From contig NZ_JAOQJF010000009.1 in assembly GCF_025567195.1 (NCBI RefSeq), positions 1-64,000 on the forward strand: DNA of 64,000 nt, given 5' to 3'. Origin of the DNA: Alitiscatomonas aceti (GTDB taxonomy: Bacteria > Bacillota > Clostridia > Lachnospirales > Lachnospiraceae). Each line of letters begins with the position of its first letter. Within the stretch, counting starts at the first letter, position 1. Below the pieces are notes generated by a model. It did no database searches and was not told where the DNA came from. It saw only the letters and a list, made by a program, of their open reading frames with translations. Shown piece after piece: positions 8,636 to 17,635 of the stretch. The position numbers and the translations under genes were made by a program.

Positions 8636-9102
8636 CAGTCAACGCGCTCCATGAAGCGATCATAGAACGGCTGGAGGAGGAGCTGAACCGGATGGCCTGC
8701 TTTGCGGATAAAAGGATCCGGGGCTATTCCCATGATATCCCGATCCTGGATTACCGGGAGGATGAGGAGGACGCGGTTTTCCCGTACTTTAAGGTCCGGA
8801 CCACGGATGTGGATATTAAAGAGGAGGACAGCCGGACAGAGACGTATATCCTGGTGGGGATCCGGGAGAGTGACCGGAGCATGGCCGGATATTTTGTTCT
8901 TTTTTCTGTTCTGGAGAAAATTGCGATGTCATTACGGCAGAACTGCATTGCGGGTCCGTTCTGGTGTGAGCGGGAAATGAAACTGGTGATTGAAGAGGAT
9001 GAGGATTTTTCTTATCCATATTTTTTCGGATGTCTGAAAACAAACTGGAATATTCCGGAAATTGCCGAGGAGGAGGTGACTGAATTTGCGAACAAAGGGT
9101 GA
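8632..9102 (+). CDS. Tail terminator/completion candidate
   Basis: A 156-residue acidic protein that overlaps gpZ by ATGA. It has a helix-strand start (LHEAIIERLEEELNRM) followed by mixed strands, like small proteins that cap the tail tube. No catalytic motif is visible. The assignment rests on size, acidic charge and its location between gpZ and sheath. Confidence 0.65.
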   Translation: MTVNALHEAIIERLEEELNRMACFADKRIRGYSHDIPILDYREDEEDAVFPYFKVRTTDVDIKEEDSRTETYILVGIRESDRSMAGYFVLFSVLEKIAMSLRQNCIAGPFWCEREMKLVIEEDEDFSYPYFFGCLKTNWNIPEIAEEEVTEFANKG

Positions 9103-9373
9103 TGGAGGAAAGGCAGAGCGTACCGGCGGATCCAGTACGGCCAGGGGAATCGTTATGTACCTGGGGACGTCTGTCCACGGGATCATCCAGTCCGGAACGT
9201 CCTATAAGAACGGGCTGCCGCCAAAGGCAGCGGCCCTGGCGGCGCTGCATCCGGTTTTCCTGGAATTGTTTGTGCCGGTGGACGGACTGGCCAGGGCCAG
9301 GAAAGAACTGGCGGAGCCGGGGAGCCGGTTGCGCGGGGTTTATGAAGAGGCAGTAAAAATTCTTGAAAGATAG
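9086..9373 (+). CDS. Conserved small phage structural protein
   Basis: 95 residues starting at a TTG codon. The site AGGAGGTGA lies 6 bases upstream, which makes the TTG start convincing. The protein has a short beta core (IVMYLGTSVHGIIQSGTSYK) followed by two helices ending in YEEAVKILER. Similar small proteins sit just before the sheath gene in clostridial myophages. No function is known to me. Confidence 0.7.
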   Translation: MRTKGDGGKAERTGGSSTARGIVMYLGTSVHGIIQSGTSYKNGLPPKAAALAALHPVFLELFVPVDGLARARKELAEPGSRLRGVYEEAVKILER

Positions 9374-9383
9374 GAGAGTGCAC

Positions 9384-10850
9384 ATGTATAAGCATGGAAT
9401 TGAGGTAACAGAGCTGGCGACCAGATATGAGGATCCATTGGCGACCCGGTTCGGCGTCCAGGTAGTAGTCGGGACGGCTCCGGTGTTTAAGGTAGATGAT
9501 CCGGACAGTGCTGTGAACCGCGCAGTCCGGGTTTCTTCTATGGACGAGGCGGAAAAGTATCTGGGATACAGCGACGAATGGGAAAAATTTTCTTTGTGTG
9601 CCAGCATGAAGGCCAGCTTTGGTCTGACCAACGTATATCCGGTGATCTTTATTAACGTGCTGGATCCGGCAAAACATAAGAAGACCAATGACTTAAAGGA
9701 GTATCCGGTGACAGACCACCAGATCACCCTGGAACCGTCCTATGTTTTAAAAGGCAGTGTGGCCATTAAGAAAAAGGATTCGCCGGAGACGGTGTATGAG
9801 GCAGATAAGGACTATATTTTAAAGTATGACGACCAGGACAGGTTAAAGGCGGTGTTCCTTTCTTCTGGAACAGCCTATGAAGAAACAAACGTTACAGTAG
9901 AATGCGATAGTCTGGATCCGGAGGCTGTGACAGAGGAAGATATCATCGGCGCATACGACGAGGATGCCGGAAAGGAGAGCGGCCTGGAGGTGATCCGGAC
10001 GATCTATCCGCTTTATGGCATTGTGGGGGCGCTTCTTCTGGCTCCAGGCTGGAGCACCAGGGCAAATGTGGCGGCTGCGCTCCAGGAGAAATGCCGCAGC
10101 GTCAACGGCGTGTTCCGGTGTGAGTGTGTTCTGGACCTGGATACAAAAAAGGCGAAAAAGTACACCGAATGCAAGGCGCTGAAGGACAAGGACGGATATA
10201 CCGGGGAAAGCGCCATTGTTCTCTGGCCTGCGGTCCGTGTGGATGGAAAGGTAATGCCGTATTCGGCTGTATATGCGGCAATGGCCAGCTATATTACGGC
10301 CACCAACGGAGATGTTCCGTATCTGTATCCGTCCAATAAGCTGTTAAATATAGAGGCAGCGGTCCTGGATGACGGAAAAATGACAGAGGTGACCCTGGAC
10401 CAGATCCAGGCGGCTTACTTAAACGGTGATGGGATCGTGACCGTGATCCATGATTCCGGTCTGAAGAGCTGGGGAAATAACTGTGCCTGTTATCCGGAGG
10501 TCACGGATATGAAGGAGCGGTGGATCGCCTGCCGCCGTATGTTCACCTATGTGGCCAATTATTTCATCCTCAATTACCTGTCTGAGCTGGACGAGCCGAT
10601 GAACAAAAACAAGATCGATGATATCGTCAACAGCTTTAACATCTGGGGCAACAGTCTGGTATCCAGGGGGATGTGCGCCGGTCTGCGGGCAGAATACAGA
10701 GCCCAGGACAACACATCCAACGATCTGTTAAACGGAAAGCTGAAGGTCCGTTTCTTCATTGCCCCGTTTACGCCGCTGGAGTATATTGAGGCAGCAACGG
10801 AGTTTGATGTGAAGACGTTACAGGCATCGATTCTGGGAGAGGAGGCATAA
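9384..10850 (+). CDS. Tail sheath protein
   Basis: A 488-residue contractile sheath subunit. The N-terminus (HGIEVTELATRYEDPLATRFGVQVVVGTAPV) and the C-terminal domain with MFTYVANYFILNYLSELDEPM and an end rich in IEAATEFDVKTLQASI match phage sheath proteins (subtilisin-like fold). The ATG at 9384 has TAGGAGAG before it; an upstream in-frame ATG at 9363 lies inside the previous gene. This gene, with the tube gene that follows, makes the phage a myovirus. Confidence 0.95.
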   Translation: MYKHGIEVTELATRYEDPLATRFGVQVVVGTAPVFKVDDPDSAVNRAVRVSSMDEAEKYLGYSDEWEKFSLCASMKASFGLTNVYPVIFINVLDPAKHKKTNDLKEYPVTDHQITLEPSYVLKGSVAIKKKDSPETVYEADKDYILKYDDQDRLKAVFLSSGTAYEETNVTVECDSLDPEAVTEEDIIGAYDEDAGKESGLEVIRTIYPLYGIVGALLLAPGWSTRANVAAALQEKCRSVNGVFRCECVLDLDTKKAKKYTECKALKDKDGYTGESAIVLWPAVRVDGKVMPYSAVYAAMASYITATNGDVPYLYPSNKLLNIEAAVLDDGKMTEVTLDQIQAAYLNGDGIVTVIHDSGLKSWGNNCACYPEVTDMKERWIACRRMFTYVANYFILNYLSELDEPMNKNKIDDIVNSFNIWGNSLVSRGMCAGLRAEYRAQDNTSNDLLNGKLKVRFFIAPFTPLEYIEAATEFDVKTLQASILGEEA

Positions 10851-10852
10851 GG

Positions 10853-11377
10853 ATGAGCAAGGGATATATGCCCAGTGTGATCAACCGGTTTAATATTTAT
10901 CTGCGCAAAAACAGATTATTCGGCCATACTGGAGAGGTGGAGCTTCCGGCGGTGAAGTTTTTGACGGAGACCCTGGAAGGGGCCGGTGTGGGAGGAACTA
11001 TGGATATTGCCGTGACCGGTCTTACTGAAAACATGGAGATTTCCATTCCGTTTACCTGTATCAGCCAGGATATGGCCAGGATGCTGGATCCGACAGAGCC
11101 TCTGGATCTTACCCTGCGCGGTGCAGTACAGGCCATGGACCAGGGTTCCGGAAGAATGACATTCCAGGACCTGAAGGTGGTGATCCGGGGATTTACAAAG
11201 GAGTATACGCCGGGGACCTTAAAGGCCGGAGCCAAAATGTCCGGCAGCATCGCAGCCAATATGACTTATTATAAGATTGAGTATGACGGAGATACATTCC
11301 TGGAGATCGACAAGCTGAACGATGTATGCATCATCAACGGGAATGACGTTCTGGCGGAAGTCCGGGATATGTGTTAG
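10853..11377 (+). CDS. Tail tube (core) protein, FII family
   Basis: 174 residues, starting 2 bases after the sheath stop. The N-terminus PSVINRFNIYLRKNRLFG and the core TMDIAVTGLTENMEISIPF are typical of P2 FII-type tube proteins. The tube polymerises inside the sheath along the tape measure. Confidence 0.93.
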   Translation: MSKGYMPSVINRFNIYLRKNRLFGHTGEVELPAVKFLTETLEGAGVGGTMDIAVTGLTENMEISIPFTCISQDMARMLDPTEPLDLTLRGAVQAMDQGSGRMTFQDLKVVIRGFTKEYTPGTLKAGAKMSGSIAANMTYYKIEYDGDTFLEIDKLNDVCIINGNDVLAEVRDMC

Positions 11378-11388
11378 GAGGAGGAAGC

Positions 11389-11688
11389 ATGAGCAGAAAA
11401 GAAATTCTGAAGCTGAAATTAAGCGAGCCGGTCCGGTATGACGGGAAGGAGATCACAGAGCTGGATCTTTCCGGCTATGAGATGCTGACATTAAAGGATC
11501 TGACGGAGATCTACGCGGCGTATGAGGCCTTCGGCGGAGGCAGTGTGATCATGCAGGAGTCAGATCTCCGGTTTGCCCAGTGTGCGGCCGCCCGTGTGGC
11601 CGGACTTCCGGTGGAGGCCCTGGACCAGCTCCGGGCCAGGGATGCCGTACGTTTAAAGAACATGACCTACCGTTTTTTCTACATGTAG
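11389..11688 (+). CDS. Tail assembly chaperone, short form
   Basis: 99 residues. GGAGGAGG lies 6 bases before the ATG; a GTG at 11371 in the same frame is less likely. The N-terminus (LKLKLSEPVRYDGKEITELD) and LKDLTEIYAAYEAFGG fit the Mu gp41/P2 E-like chaperones that coat the tape measure. The gene sits in the canonical slot between tube and tape measure. Its last codons carry a -1 slippery heptamer, so part of the ribosomes should make a longer form (next entries). Confidence 0.88.
   Translation: MSRKEILKLKLSEPVRYDGKEITELDLSGYEMLTLKDLTEIYAAYEAFGGGSVIMQESDLRFAQCAAARVAGLPVEALDQLRARDAVRLKNMTYRFFYM
11673..11679 (+). promoter_or_regulatory. -1 programmed frameshift site (T TTT TTC)
   Basis: In the chaperone frame the codons read CGT TTT TTC, giving a canonical X XXY YYZ heptamer nine bases before the TAG. 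A -1 slip moves translation into a frame that stays open to the TGA at 11859-11861, directly before the tape measure gene. This is the classic arrangement for tail chaperone fusions (lambda gpG-T, P2 E-E'). Confidence 0.85.
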
Positions 11689-11861
11689 GCATCCGGGGGG
11701 CATTGGATGTCCGGGAGGCCAGAAAGACCTGTATTTATGTGGCAAGGTTCACAAATACAGGTCTTGATTTTTATTACGGCCTGCCGCTTGGGGAGCTGAA
11801 CCGGTTTACCGGGGATGCGGTGGAAGTGATGAAGGAGATCCGGCGGGCAGGAAAGGGGTGA
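11679..11861 (+). CDS. Frameshift extension of the tail assembly chaperone
   Basis: After a -1 shift at TTTTTTC the reading frame adds about 60 residues, including KTCIYVARFTNTGLDFYYGL and ending EIRRAGKG. It has no start codon or ribosome site of its own near its beginning, yet it looks like real protein and ends 4 bases before the tape measure ATG. It should be made only as a fusion to the short form. Amount made depends on slip efficiency, which cannot be judged here. Confidence 0.82.
   Translation, partial: LHVGIRGALDVREARKTCIYVARFTNTGLDFYYGLPLGELNRFTGDAVEVMKEIRRAGKG
11724..11765 (+). repeat. Perfect 13-bp inverted repeat inside the frameshift extension
   Basis: AAGACCTGTATTT (11724-11736) and AAATACAGGTCTT (11753-11765) are perfectly complementary across a 16-base loop, and GATTTTTATT follows. 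It lies 45 bases after the slippery heptamer, farther than usual stimulators. It resembles an intrinsic terminator placed in coding sequence. Confidence 0.85.
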
Positions 11862-11865
11862 AAGT

Positions 11866-14800
11866 ATGGCGTCTAAAAAGGGACAGTACCAGCTGGGGAT
11901 CGAGATCTCTGGAAAGACGAACCGGTCTTTAAAGGGAGCGGTGGACAGCGCCCAGGGGGATGTGGAACGGCTCAGACGGAAGATGTATGCGTCCGGCCGG
12001 GATATGGAACGGGCATTCTCAAAGATCGATACCAGAGGCCTTAAGGCGTTAGACAGGGCGGCAGATCTGACTTTCAGCGGAATGGTGAAATCGGCGAAGG
12101 CTGCAGCTGCGGGAATCAGCGCAGCTGTGGCAGTATCCTTTGGATATGGCGGTTCGTTTGAAAAACAGATGAGTACCGTGCAGGCGATTTCCCAGGCCTC
12201 CCGGTCAGAAATGGACATGTTAAACGCGGCGGCCCAGGAAATGGGCCGAACGACGCAGTTTTCCGCCACTGAGGCCGGACAGGCAGAGGAGTACATGGCC
12301 ATGGCTGGCTGGAAGGCAAAGGAAATGGTCGCTGGCCTTCCAGGGATCATGAACCTGGCGGCTGCATCCGGCGAGGATCTGGCATCCACTTCGGATATTG
12401 TGACCGACGCCCTGACAGCCTTCGGGCTGGCCGCACAGGATTCCGCCATGTTTTCAGACGTCCTGGCCCAGGCCAGCAGCAGTTCCAATACCAATGTGGC
12501 CCTGATGGGTGAAACCTTCAAGTATGTGGCTCCGGCAGCCGGAGCCATGGGATACAGCATCCAGGACATGGCCGTCAGCATCGGACTTATGGCCAATGCG
12601 GGGATCAAGGGATCCCAGTCCGGTACTGCTCTCCGGAGTACCATCACAAGGCTTGCAAAGCCCACGGCGGAATCCGGAGCAGCCATGGAAGACCTGGGAA
12701 TCGAGATCACCAACGCAGACGGCTCCATGAAGTCCTGGGCTGAGGTTGTGGACCAGATGCGCACCGGGATGCAGAAATTAACGGCAGACCAGAAGGCCAG
12801 CTATGCGGCCATGCTGGGCGGCCAGGAGGCTATGTCCGGTCTTCTGGCAATCGTGAATGCCAGCGATGCGGACTACCAGAAGCTGACGGAGGCGATCAAT
12901 AATTCTTCCGGAGCGGCACAGAGGATGGCAGAGATCCGGATCGATAATCTTGCTGGGGATGTGACGTTATTAAAGAGCGCTGCCGAGGGCGCCGGGATCG
13001 CCATGTACGAGGGGCTGGTGGATCCGGCCAGGGAGGCAGTCCAGGGTCTCACGGAAGGGGTCAATGCCTTTACAGAGAGCCAGTTCCTGGAGGACCTGGT
13101 ACGGATGGCCCCCACGGCCCGCAGAGAGCTGAAGGATTTCGGCGAGAGCGCTGCAGGGGCCTTTAAGCCTCTGGTGGAGGCGGGGAAGTGGATGGCAGAC
13201 CATCCCCAGGTGATCACCGGGACCCTGGCCGGGATCACTTCTTCCATGGCAGCGTTTAAGGCAGTAAAGGCCGCCAGTGCGCTGCCGAAGCTTCTGATGT
13301 CTGTGTCCGGTGTGCTGGGCGCATGGCCGGTGGCAGCCGCCGGACTTGCCGTGGGCGGGATCGTGGGGATCGCCGCCGCAGTGAAGACGGCAGACCAGCG
13401 TCTGAAGAAGCAGAACCTGGCAGACCATTTCGGGGACATCAGCCTGTCCATAAAGGACCTCCGGCAGATATCCCAGGAGATGGTAAAAACGAAGTCCCTG
13501 GAAAAGATGGGGGAGGCCATGAAGGCCTTTGACGGGGTGGATACCTTAAAGAAATCCTTACAGGACAACGTGGATACCCTGGAAAAGATGAACTGGAAGG
13601 TGTCTGTGGGACTGGAGCTTTCTGAGGATGACCGGCAGAGCTATCTGGATAATGTGGAGTCTTTTATTAACGGCTCAAGGGAACAGGTGCTGGAGATTCA
13701 GTATGCCATGCAGTTAAACCTGGAGGGGCTTGCGGGTGAGGATGAGACCGGGACAGCCTTAAAGGAGCAGTTTTCGAGGTTTTATACGGATCAGTATGAG
13801 GAGCTGACCAGGCTGGGAGACGAGCTGGGCCAGGTGGTCGGGGACGCCTTCGAGGACGGGATGCTGGACATCGATGAGGCGAGGGCGATCCAGGAACTGC
13901 AGCAGAAAATGAGCCGGATCACCAGCGCGCTGGCAGTCAGTGAGTTTGATGCCAATATGCAGGTGATTACAGAGGGCTATGCCGGAAACCTGGATGCGGA
14001 GTCTTTCCAGAATCTCCAGGCGGAGATGATGGATCAGGTGGAGGTGTCGGAGAAAAAGCTGAAGGAATCCCTGACCTATGGCTATGCCGGGCTGAATGCC
14101 CAGTTGAATTCCGGGAGCATCAGCCAGGATGAATATGATCTTCAGCATGAGTATCTGTCTGGCCAGTACCAGACCCAGCTGGCGGAGGTGCAGGCAAAGG
14201 CAGTCAGCTACCAGGTGGAGACCATCAAAAGGCATTATGCCGAGGAGCTGGCAGCTGCGGGGCCGGAACTGGAGCAGAGGACTGGAGAGCTGTTAAATGA
14301 AACACTGGCAGCAATCCAGAATGGTGCATCGCCAGAGACAGAATGGGGAACATACGCCCTCCGGATGCAGGATGTATGGCAGTATTCCGGAATCGATCCA
14401 ACAACGCTGTCTGCGCTGAAGGAACTTTATGAACCTCTGTATGAAAGTGTAAATCAGCTGAATGAATTGAAAAACACCCTGGCGGAAAGCGGCATGGAAA
14501 TCCCGGCGGCTCTGACTGAGGCCATATCAGAAAGTGCGGATCTGGGGCTGATCGCCGGGAATGTGGATGCGATCATGGAGGTGACAGCGGATCATGTGGC
14601 AGCCAGCCCGGAGGCGGCAGAGATCGTAAGGGTCAGCGCAGAACAGGGCGGAAAGGTTCCGGAGGCGGTGGCGAGGGGGATCCAGGATCCGGAAAACCAG
14701 GCGAAGATTACGGATGCTGTAAAGCAGATGGAAGACTATACCAACCGGATGATCCGCGGAATGAACATTGATGGAAAGATAAATGTGGATCTGGGTGCAT

Positions 14801-15246
14801 CCGGAAGCCGGCCTGCGGCTGCATCCCTGGAGCGGACAGTACTGAATGCCAGAGCCATTGCCCATCATGCCCGCGGTGGACTGATCGAGCAGCCGACTCT
14901 GTCGTACTTTGCAGAGGAGGGGCCGGAGATGGCTATTCCCATCGAGGATACAGATCATGCCCGGGGGCTGTGGGCCCAGGCCGGGAAGCTTCTGGGAGTG
15001 TACCAGGAAAGCCAGGGGAACAGCTATAGGAATTACTACCGGGAGATTACGGCTGGACCAGCGGCCGCTCTGGAAACGGGGTCCCAGGGCATTGCCGGAG
15101 GGCTGATGGCCGCATTCGCACCGGTCCAGAATTTTTATGGAGATGTAAAGAAGGAAGATGTGGAGGCAGCCAACCGGAGCAGCTATGAGGAGTTTCTGGA
15201 ACATATCGACCGATTCCTGTTTGAGAGAAGGCGGGTGGCATTTTAA
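11866..15246 (+). CDS. Tail tape measure protein (TP901 type)
   Basis: 1126 residues. The TP901 core domain (about residues 85-270) is recognisable from QMSTVQAISQASRSEMDML, AAQEMGRTTQFSATEAGQA and ASTSDIVTDALTAFGLAAQ. Hydrophobic stretches near residues 465-510 may insert into the host membrane. Long helices follow, and the C-terminus (HARGGLIEQPTLSYFAEEGPEMAIPIE) is the usual tape-measure ending. At about 0.15 nm per residue the predicted tail is near 170 nm. No lysozyme domain is visible. Confidence 0.95.
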   Translation: MASKKGQYQLGIEISGKTNRSLKGAVDSAQGDVERLRRKMYASGRDMERAFSKIDTRGLKALDRAADLTFSGMVKSAKAAAAGISAAVAVSFGYGGSFEKQMSTVQAISQASRSEMDMLNAAAQEMGRTTQFSATEAGQAEEYMAMAGWKAKEMVAGLPGIMNLAAASGEDLASTSDIVTDALTAFGLAAQDSAMFSDVLAQASSSSNTNVALMGETFKYVAPAAGAMGYSIQDMAVSIGLMANAGIKGSQSGTALRSTITRLAKPTAESGAAMEDLGIEITNADGSMKSWAEVVDQMRTGMQKLTADQKASYAAMLGGQEAMSGLLAIVNASDADYQKLTEAINNSSGAAQRMAEIRIDNLAGDVTLLKSAAEGAGIAMYEGLVDPAREAVQGLTEGVNAFTESQFLEDLVRMAPTARRELKDFGESAAGAFKPLVEAGKWMADHPQVITGTLAGITSSMAAFKAVKAASALPKLLMSVSGVLGAWPVAAAGLAVGGIVGIAAAVKTADQRLKKQNLADHFGDISLSIKDLRQISQEMVKTKSLEKMGEAMKAFDGVDTLKKSLQDNVDTLEKMNWKVSVGLELSEDDRQSYLDNVESFINGSREQVLEIQYAMQLNLEGLAGEDETGTALKEQFSRFYTDQYEELTRLGDELGQVVGDAFEDGMLDIDEARAIQELQQKMSRITSALAVSEFDANMQVITEGYAGNLDAESFQNLQAEMMDQVEVSEKKLKESLTYGYAGLNAQLNSGSISQDEYDLQHEYLSGQYQTQLAEVQAKAVSYQVETIKRHYAEELAAAGPELEQRTGELLNETLAAIQNGASPETEWGTYALRMQDVWQYSGIDPTTLSALKELYEPLYESVNQLNELKNTLAESGMEIPAALTEAISESADLGLIAGNVDAIMEVTADHVAASPEAAEIVRVSAEQGGKVPEAVARGIQDPENQAKITDAVKQMEDYTNRMIRGMNIDGKINVDLGASGSRPAAASLERTVLNARAIAHHARGGLIEQPTLSYFAEEGPEMAIPIEDTDHARGLWAQAGKLLGVYQESQGNSYRNYYREITAGPAAALETGSQGIAGGLMAAFAPVQNFYGDVKKEDVEAANRSSYEEFLEHIDRFLFERRRVAF

Positions 15247-15252
15247 GAGCTT

Positions 15253-15453
15253 ATGGAAAAATACAGAACTATCCAGGGAGATACCTGGGACAGGATCGCC
15301 AGGAGATTTTACGGGGATGAGCGGTATCTGGACCTTCTGATGGAAGGAAACCCGGAGTGCCTGGAATATCTCATATTCCCGGCCGGAGTGGAGCTTCTGG
15401 TTCCGGAGAAGCCAGGATCAGGGTCCATGGATCTGCCGCCCTGGAGGAGGTAA
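15253..15453 (+). CDS. Tail protein X (LysM-like)
   Basis: 66 residues with a LysM-like pattern: YRTIQGDTWDRIARRFYGD at the start, NPECLEYLIFPAGVELLVPE and a Pro-rich end. P2 gpX proteins of this size link the tail to the baseplate hub. It lies between the tape measure and gpD, as expected. The ribosome site (AAGAG) is weak; translation may be coupled to the tape measure stop 6 bases before. Confidence 0.88.
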   Translation: MEKYRTIQGDTWDRIARRFYGDERYLDLLMEGNPECLEYLIFPAGVELLVPEKPGSGSMDLPPWRR

Positions 15454-15456
15454 GTA

Positions 15457-16461
15457 ATGGAAATGAGGCCCAGAAAATTCGGGATCCGCCTTACCTATAA
15501 CGGGGCGGATGCAGCAGACGAGATCACAGCGGACCTTCTGGATTTTTCGTACTCAGACGCCCTGGAAGAATCCGATTCGGCTTCCATTACACTAAAAGAC
15601 GACCGGGGGAGATGGGCCGGTGCCTGGACTCCCAGGACCGGAGACCGCATTGATCCTGTGATCTGTCTGGAAAATTGGGGAAAAGACCGGATCCCGGAAT
15701 TAAATTGTGGAGAACTGCTCCTGGATACGTTCTCCCTGTCCGGATATCCAGGGAAGCTCCAGCTGGAGGCAGTCTCTGCACCGGCGGATACAGCTTTTAC
15801 AGAGACGAAGCGGTCACAGACCTGGGAATCGGTGACGATCTGCCAGGTAGCGGGGGAGATCGCTTCCCGGTATGGTCTGGAATGTGTGTATGATGCCGAT
15901 GAGATCACTATAAAACGGATGGAGCAGAATAAGAGGCCGGACAGTGAATTTTTAAAGGAGCTGTGCAGCCGGTACGGACTGATCTTAAAGATCTATAACC
16001 GGCGTCTGATCGTGTTTTCTTATGAAAATTATGAAAAAAGGGAGCCGTCAGGAATCATCACGCCGCAGACTCCGGGGCTTTCATGGACGTATAAAAGTAC
16101 GGTTCACGGGACCTATACCGGAGCTAGGATCAGCTATACGCCCCCTAAAAAAAGAAAAACCGTGGAGATTACCGTGGGGAGCGAAGAGCGGCTGTACTAC
16201 TCCAACGAAAAGGCGGAGAGTGAGGCGGATGCAGAACGGCTGGGACTGGCGGCCATGCGGATGGCCAACCGGAAGGGAACGGTCATGACGGTACGGATGA
16301 TGCCGGATCTTAAATATGTTTCGGGCAGTGTGCTGATGGTTTCCGGATTCGGAAAACCGGATGGAAAATACCTGGTCAATAAGGCAACCCATTCCATGAG
16401 CAGCAGCCAGTATATGATGAATCTGACGCTTTTTAAGATCCAGGAAGGAGAAAATGCATGA
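15457..16461 (+). CDS. Baseplate hub protein gpD (late control D-like)
   Basis: 334 residues. The beta-rich N-terminus (ITADLLDFSYSDALEESDSASITLKD) and the middle segment ICQVAGEIASRYGLE followed by EFLKELCSRYGLILKIY are typical of phage late control gene D proteins, homologous to T4 gp27. It forms the hub that carries the spike. GGAGGTAAGTA precedes the ATG. It overlaps the spike gene by 4 bases. Confidence 0.92.
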   Translation: MEMRPRKFGIRLTYNGADAADEITADLLDFSYSDALEESDSASITLKDDRGRWAGAWTPRTGDRIDPVICLENWGKDRIPELNCGELLLDTFSLSGYPGKLQLEAVSAPADTAFTETKRSQTWESVTICQVAGEIASRYGLECVYDADEITIKRMEQNKRPDSEFLKELCSRYGLILKIYNRRLIVFSYENYEKREPSGIITPQTPGLSWTYKSTVHGTYTGARISYTPPKKRKTVEITVGSEERLYYSNEKAESEADAERLGLAAMRMANRKGTVMTVRMMPDLKYVSGSVLMVSGFGKPDGKYLVNKATHSMSSSQYMMNLTLFKIQEGENA

Positions 16462-16868
16462 ACGATGATACTGTAAGGGTCGGGCTTGTTTCCAGTGTGA
16501 ACCAGGATACGGGAATGGTACGGGTCACGTATCCGGACCGGGACCGGGAGGTGACGCCGGAGCTGCCGTTTTTTAAGATGGGGAACGAGTATCAGATGCC
16601 GGAGGTCAACGACATGGTCCTTGTCCTTCATCTCAGCAATGACAGTTCCATGGGAATTGTGATGGGGGGCTTCTGGAATGATGAGGAGCTTCCTGTTTCC
16701 GGAACGGATGTGTTCCGGAAGGGATTTTCCAGGGATGGAAGATCCTTTCTCAGGTTAGCTGCCGGGACTCTTTTACTGGAGTCTCCGGATCTGGCATTTG
16801 GCTGCGCAGCCGGACAGATTTCCGTGGCAGAGATCCTGGAAATGAAACGGAAGGTAGATGCGCTGTAA
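16458..16868 (+). CDS. Baseplate assembly/spike protein gpV
   Basis: 136 residues. The N-terminal OB-fold segment (RVGLVSSVNQDTGMVRVTYPDRDREVTPELPF) is diagnostic of gpV/gp5-type proteins, and VNDMVLVLHLSNDSSMGIVMGGFWN matches as well. The short C-terminus lacks a long beta-helix, so the membrane-piercing tip is small or made elsewhere. It overlaps gpD by ATGA. Confidence 0.9.
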   Translation: MNDDTVRVGLVSSVNQDTGMVRVTYPDRDREVTPELPFFKMGNEYQMPEVNDMVLVLHLSNDSSMGIVMGGFWNDEELPVSGTDVFRKGFSRDGRSFLRLAAGTLLLESPDLAFGCAAGQISVAEILEMKRKVDAL

Positions 16869-16880
16869 AGGAGTGGTGGA

Positions 16881-17291
16881 ATGGCTGTTATAGGAATGCT
16901 GGGAGGAATCCTTTTCCAGGTCAGCGACAGGCAGGTGCTGAATTTTTCAAAGCTCCAGCGGAGCGTGTCCGGGAAATGGTCCCAGTATGACGTACTGGGG
17001 AGAAAGGCGGTGTCTGTATTTCTGGGGCCGGAGCTCCAGGAAGTGACATTAAATGTAACTCTGAATGCGGCTCTGGGCGTGAAACCCCGGCAGCTCCTGG
17101 AGCTGATGGCCCGTATGGTGGAATCGGGGACTCCGGCTGTTCTTCTTATAGGTCCCAGAAGGATCGGACAGAACCAGTGGGTGCTTACAAAGAGCAGCGA
17201 GGCCTGGAACCGGGTATATGCACATGGGGAACTTGTCCAGGCGGAAACATCACTGACTCTTAAGGAGTACGTGGCGGAGGTTATCACATGA
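16881..17291 (+). CDS. Tail protein gpU
   Basis: 136 residues. The start (MLGGILFQVSDRQVLNFSKLQRS) and the middle (ELQEVTLNVTLNAALGVKPRQLLELM) match the P2 gpU family, which acts in tail completion. GGAGTGG precedes the ATG. In P2 this gene sits beside gpD; here it lies between gpV and gp25. It overlaps the next gene by 4 bases. Confidence 0.88.
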   Translation: MAVIGMLGGILFQVSDRQVLNFSKLQRSVSGKWSQYDVLGRKAVSVFLGPELQEVTLNVTLNAALGVKPRQLLELMARMVESGTPAVLLIGPRRIGQNQWVLTKSSEAWNRVYAHGELVQAETSLTLKEYVAEVIT

Positions 17292-17635
17292 ATTATGAAA
17301 TTTTATTCCAGGGAGATCTCCAGGAGGATGAGAGGCTCCAGAGGGATTTCCGGGTCCTTCTGGCCACCAGGGCCGGCAGCCAGCCTGTGGACAGGGATCT
17401 TGGAATTGACTGGTCGTGTCTGGATGGGCCGCCGGAGGCTGCCGAGGTCATGTTCCGGATGGAGGTGGAGATAAAAACAGAAAAGTATCTTCCGGAGCTG
17501 GAGATCGACAGGATCGATTTCATCCGGGAGCCGGGAGGAGTGAAGCCCCGGATTTTCTGTCACAGAAAGGAGGGGACGGACCGTGGACGGAATCAGAACG
17601 GAGCTGGAGAGTTATCCAGAAGTCAGCTTTATTGA
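17288..17635 (+). CDS. Baseplate wedge protein, gp25/gpW-like
   Basis: 115 residues beginning MNYEILFQGDLQEDERL. The FRVLLATRAGSQPVDRDLGID segment resembles the gp25-like lysozyme-related fold used for baseplate wedges (P2 gpW). The last 53 bases overlap gpJ. The C-terminus downstream of VKPRIF is basic and probably not part of the fold. Position before gpJ supports the call. Confidence 0.85.
   Translation: MNYEILFQGDLQEDERLQRDFRVLLATRAGSQPVDRDLGIDWSCLDGPPEAAEVMFRMEVEIKTEKYLPELEIDRIDFIREPGGVKPRIFCHRKEGTDRGRNQNGAGELSRSQLY

Noticed and set aside
11679..12764. 361-codon minus-strand frame opposite the tape measure
   Set aside because: A shadow of the tape measure gene in the opposite direction, with no start signals.
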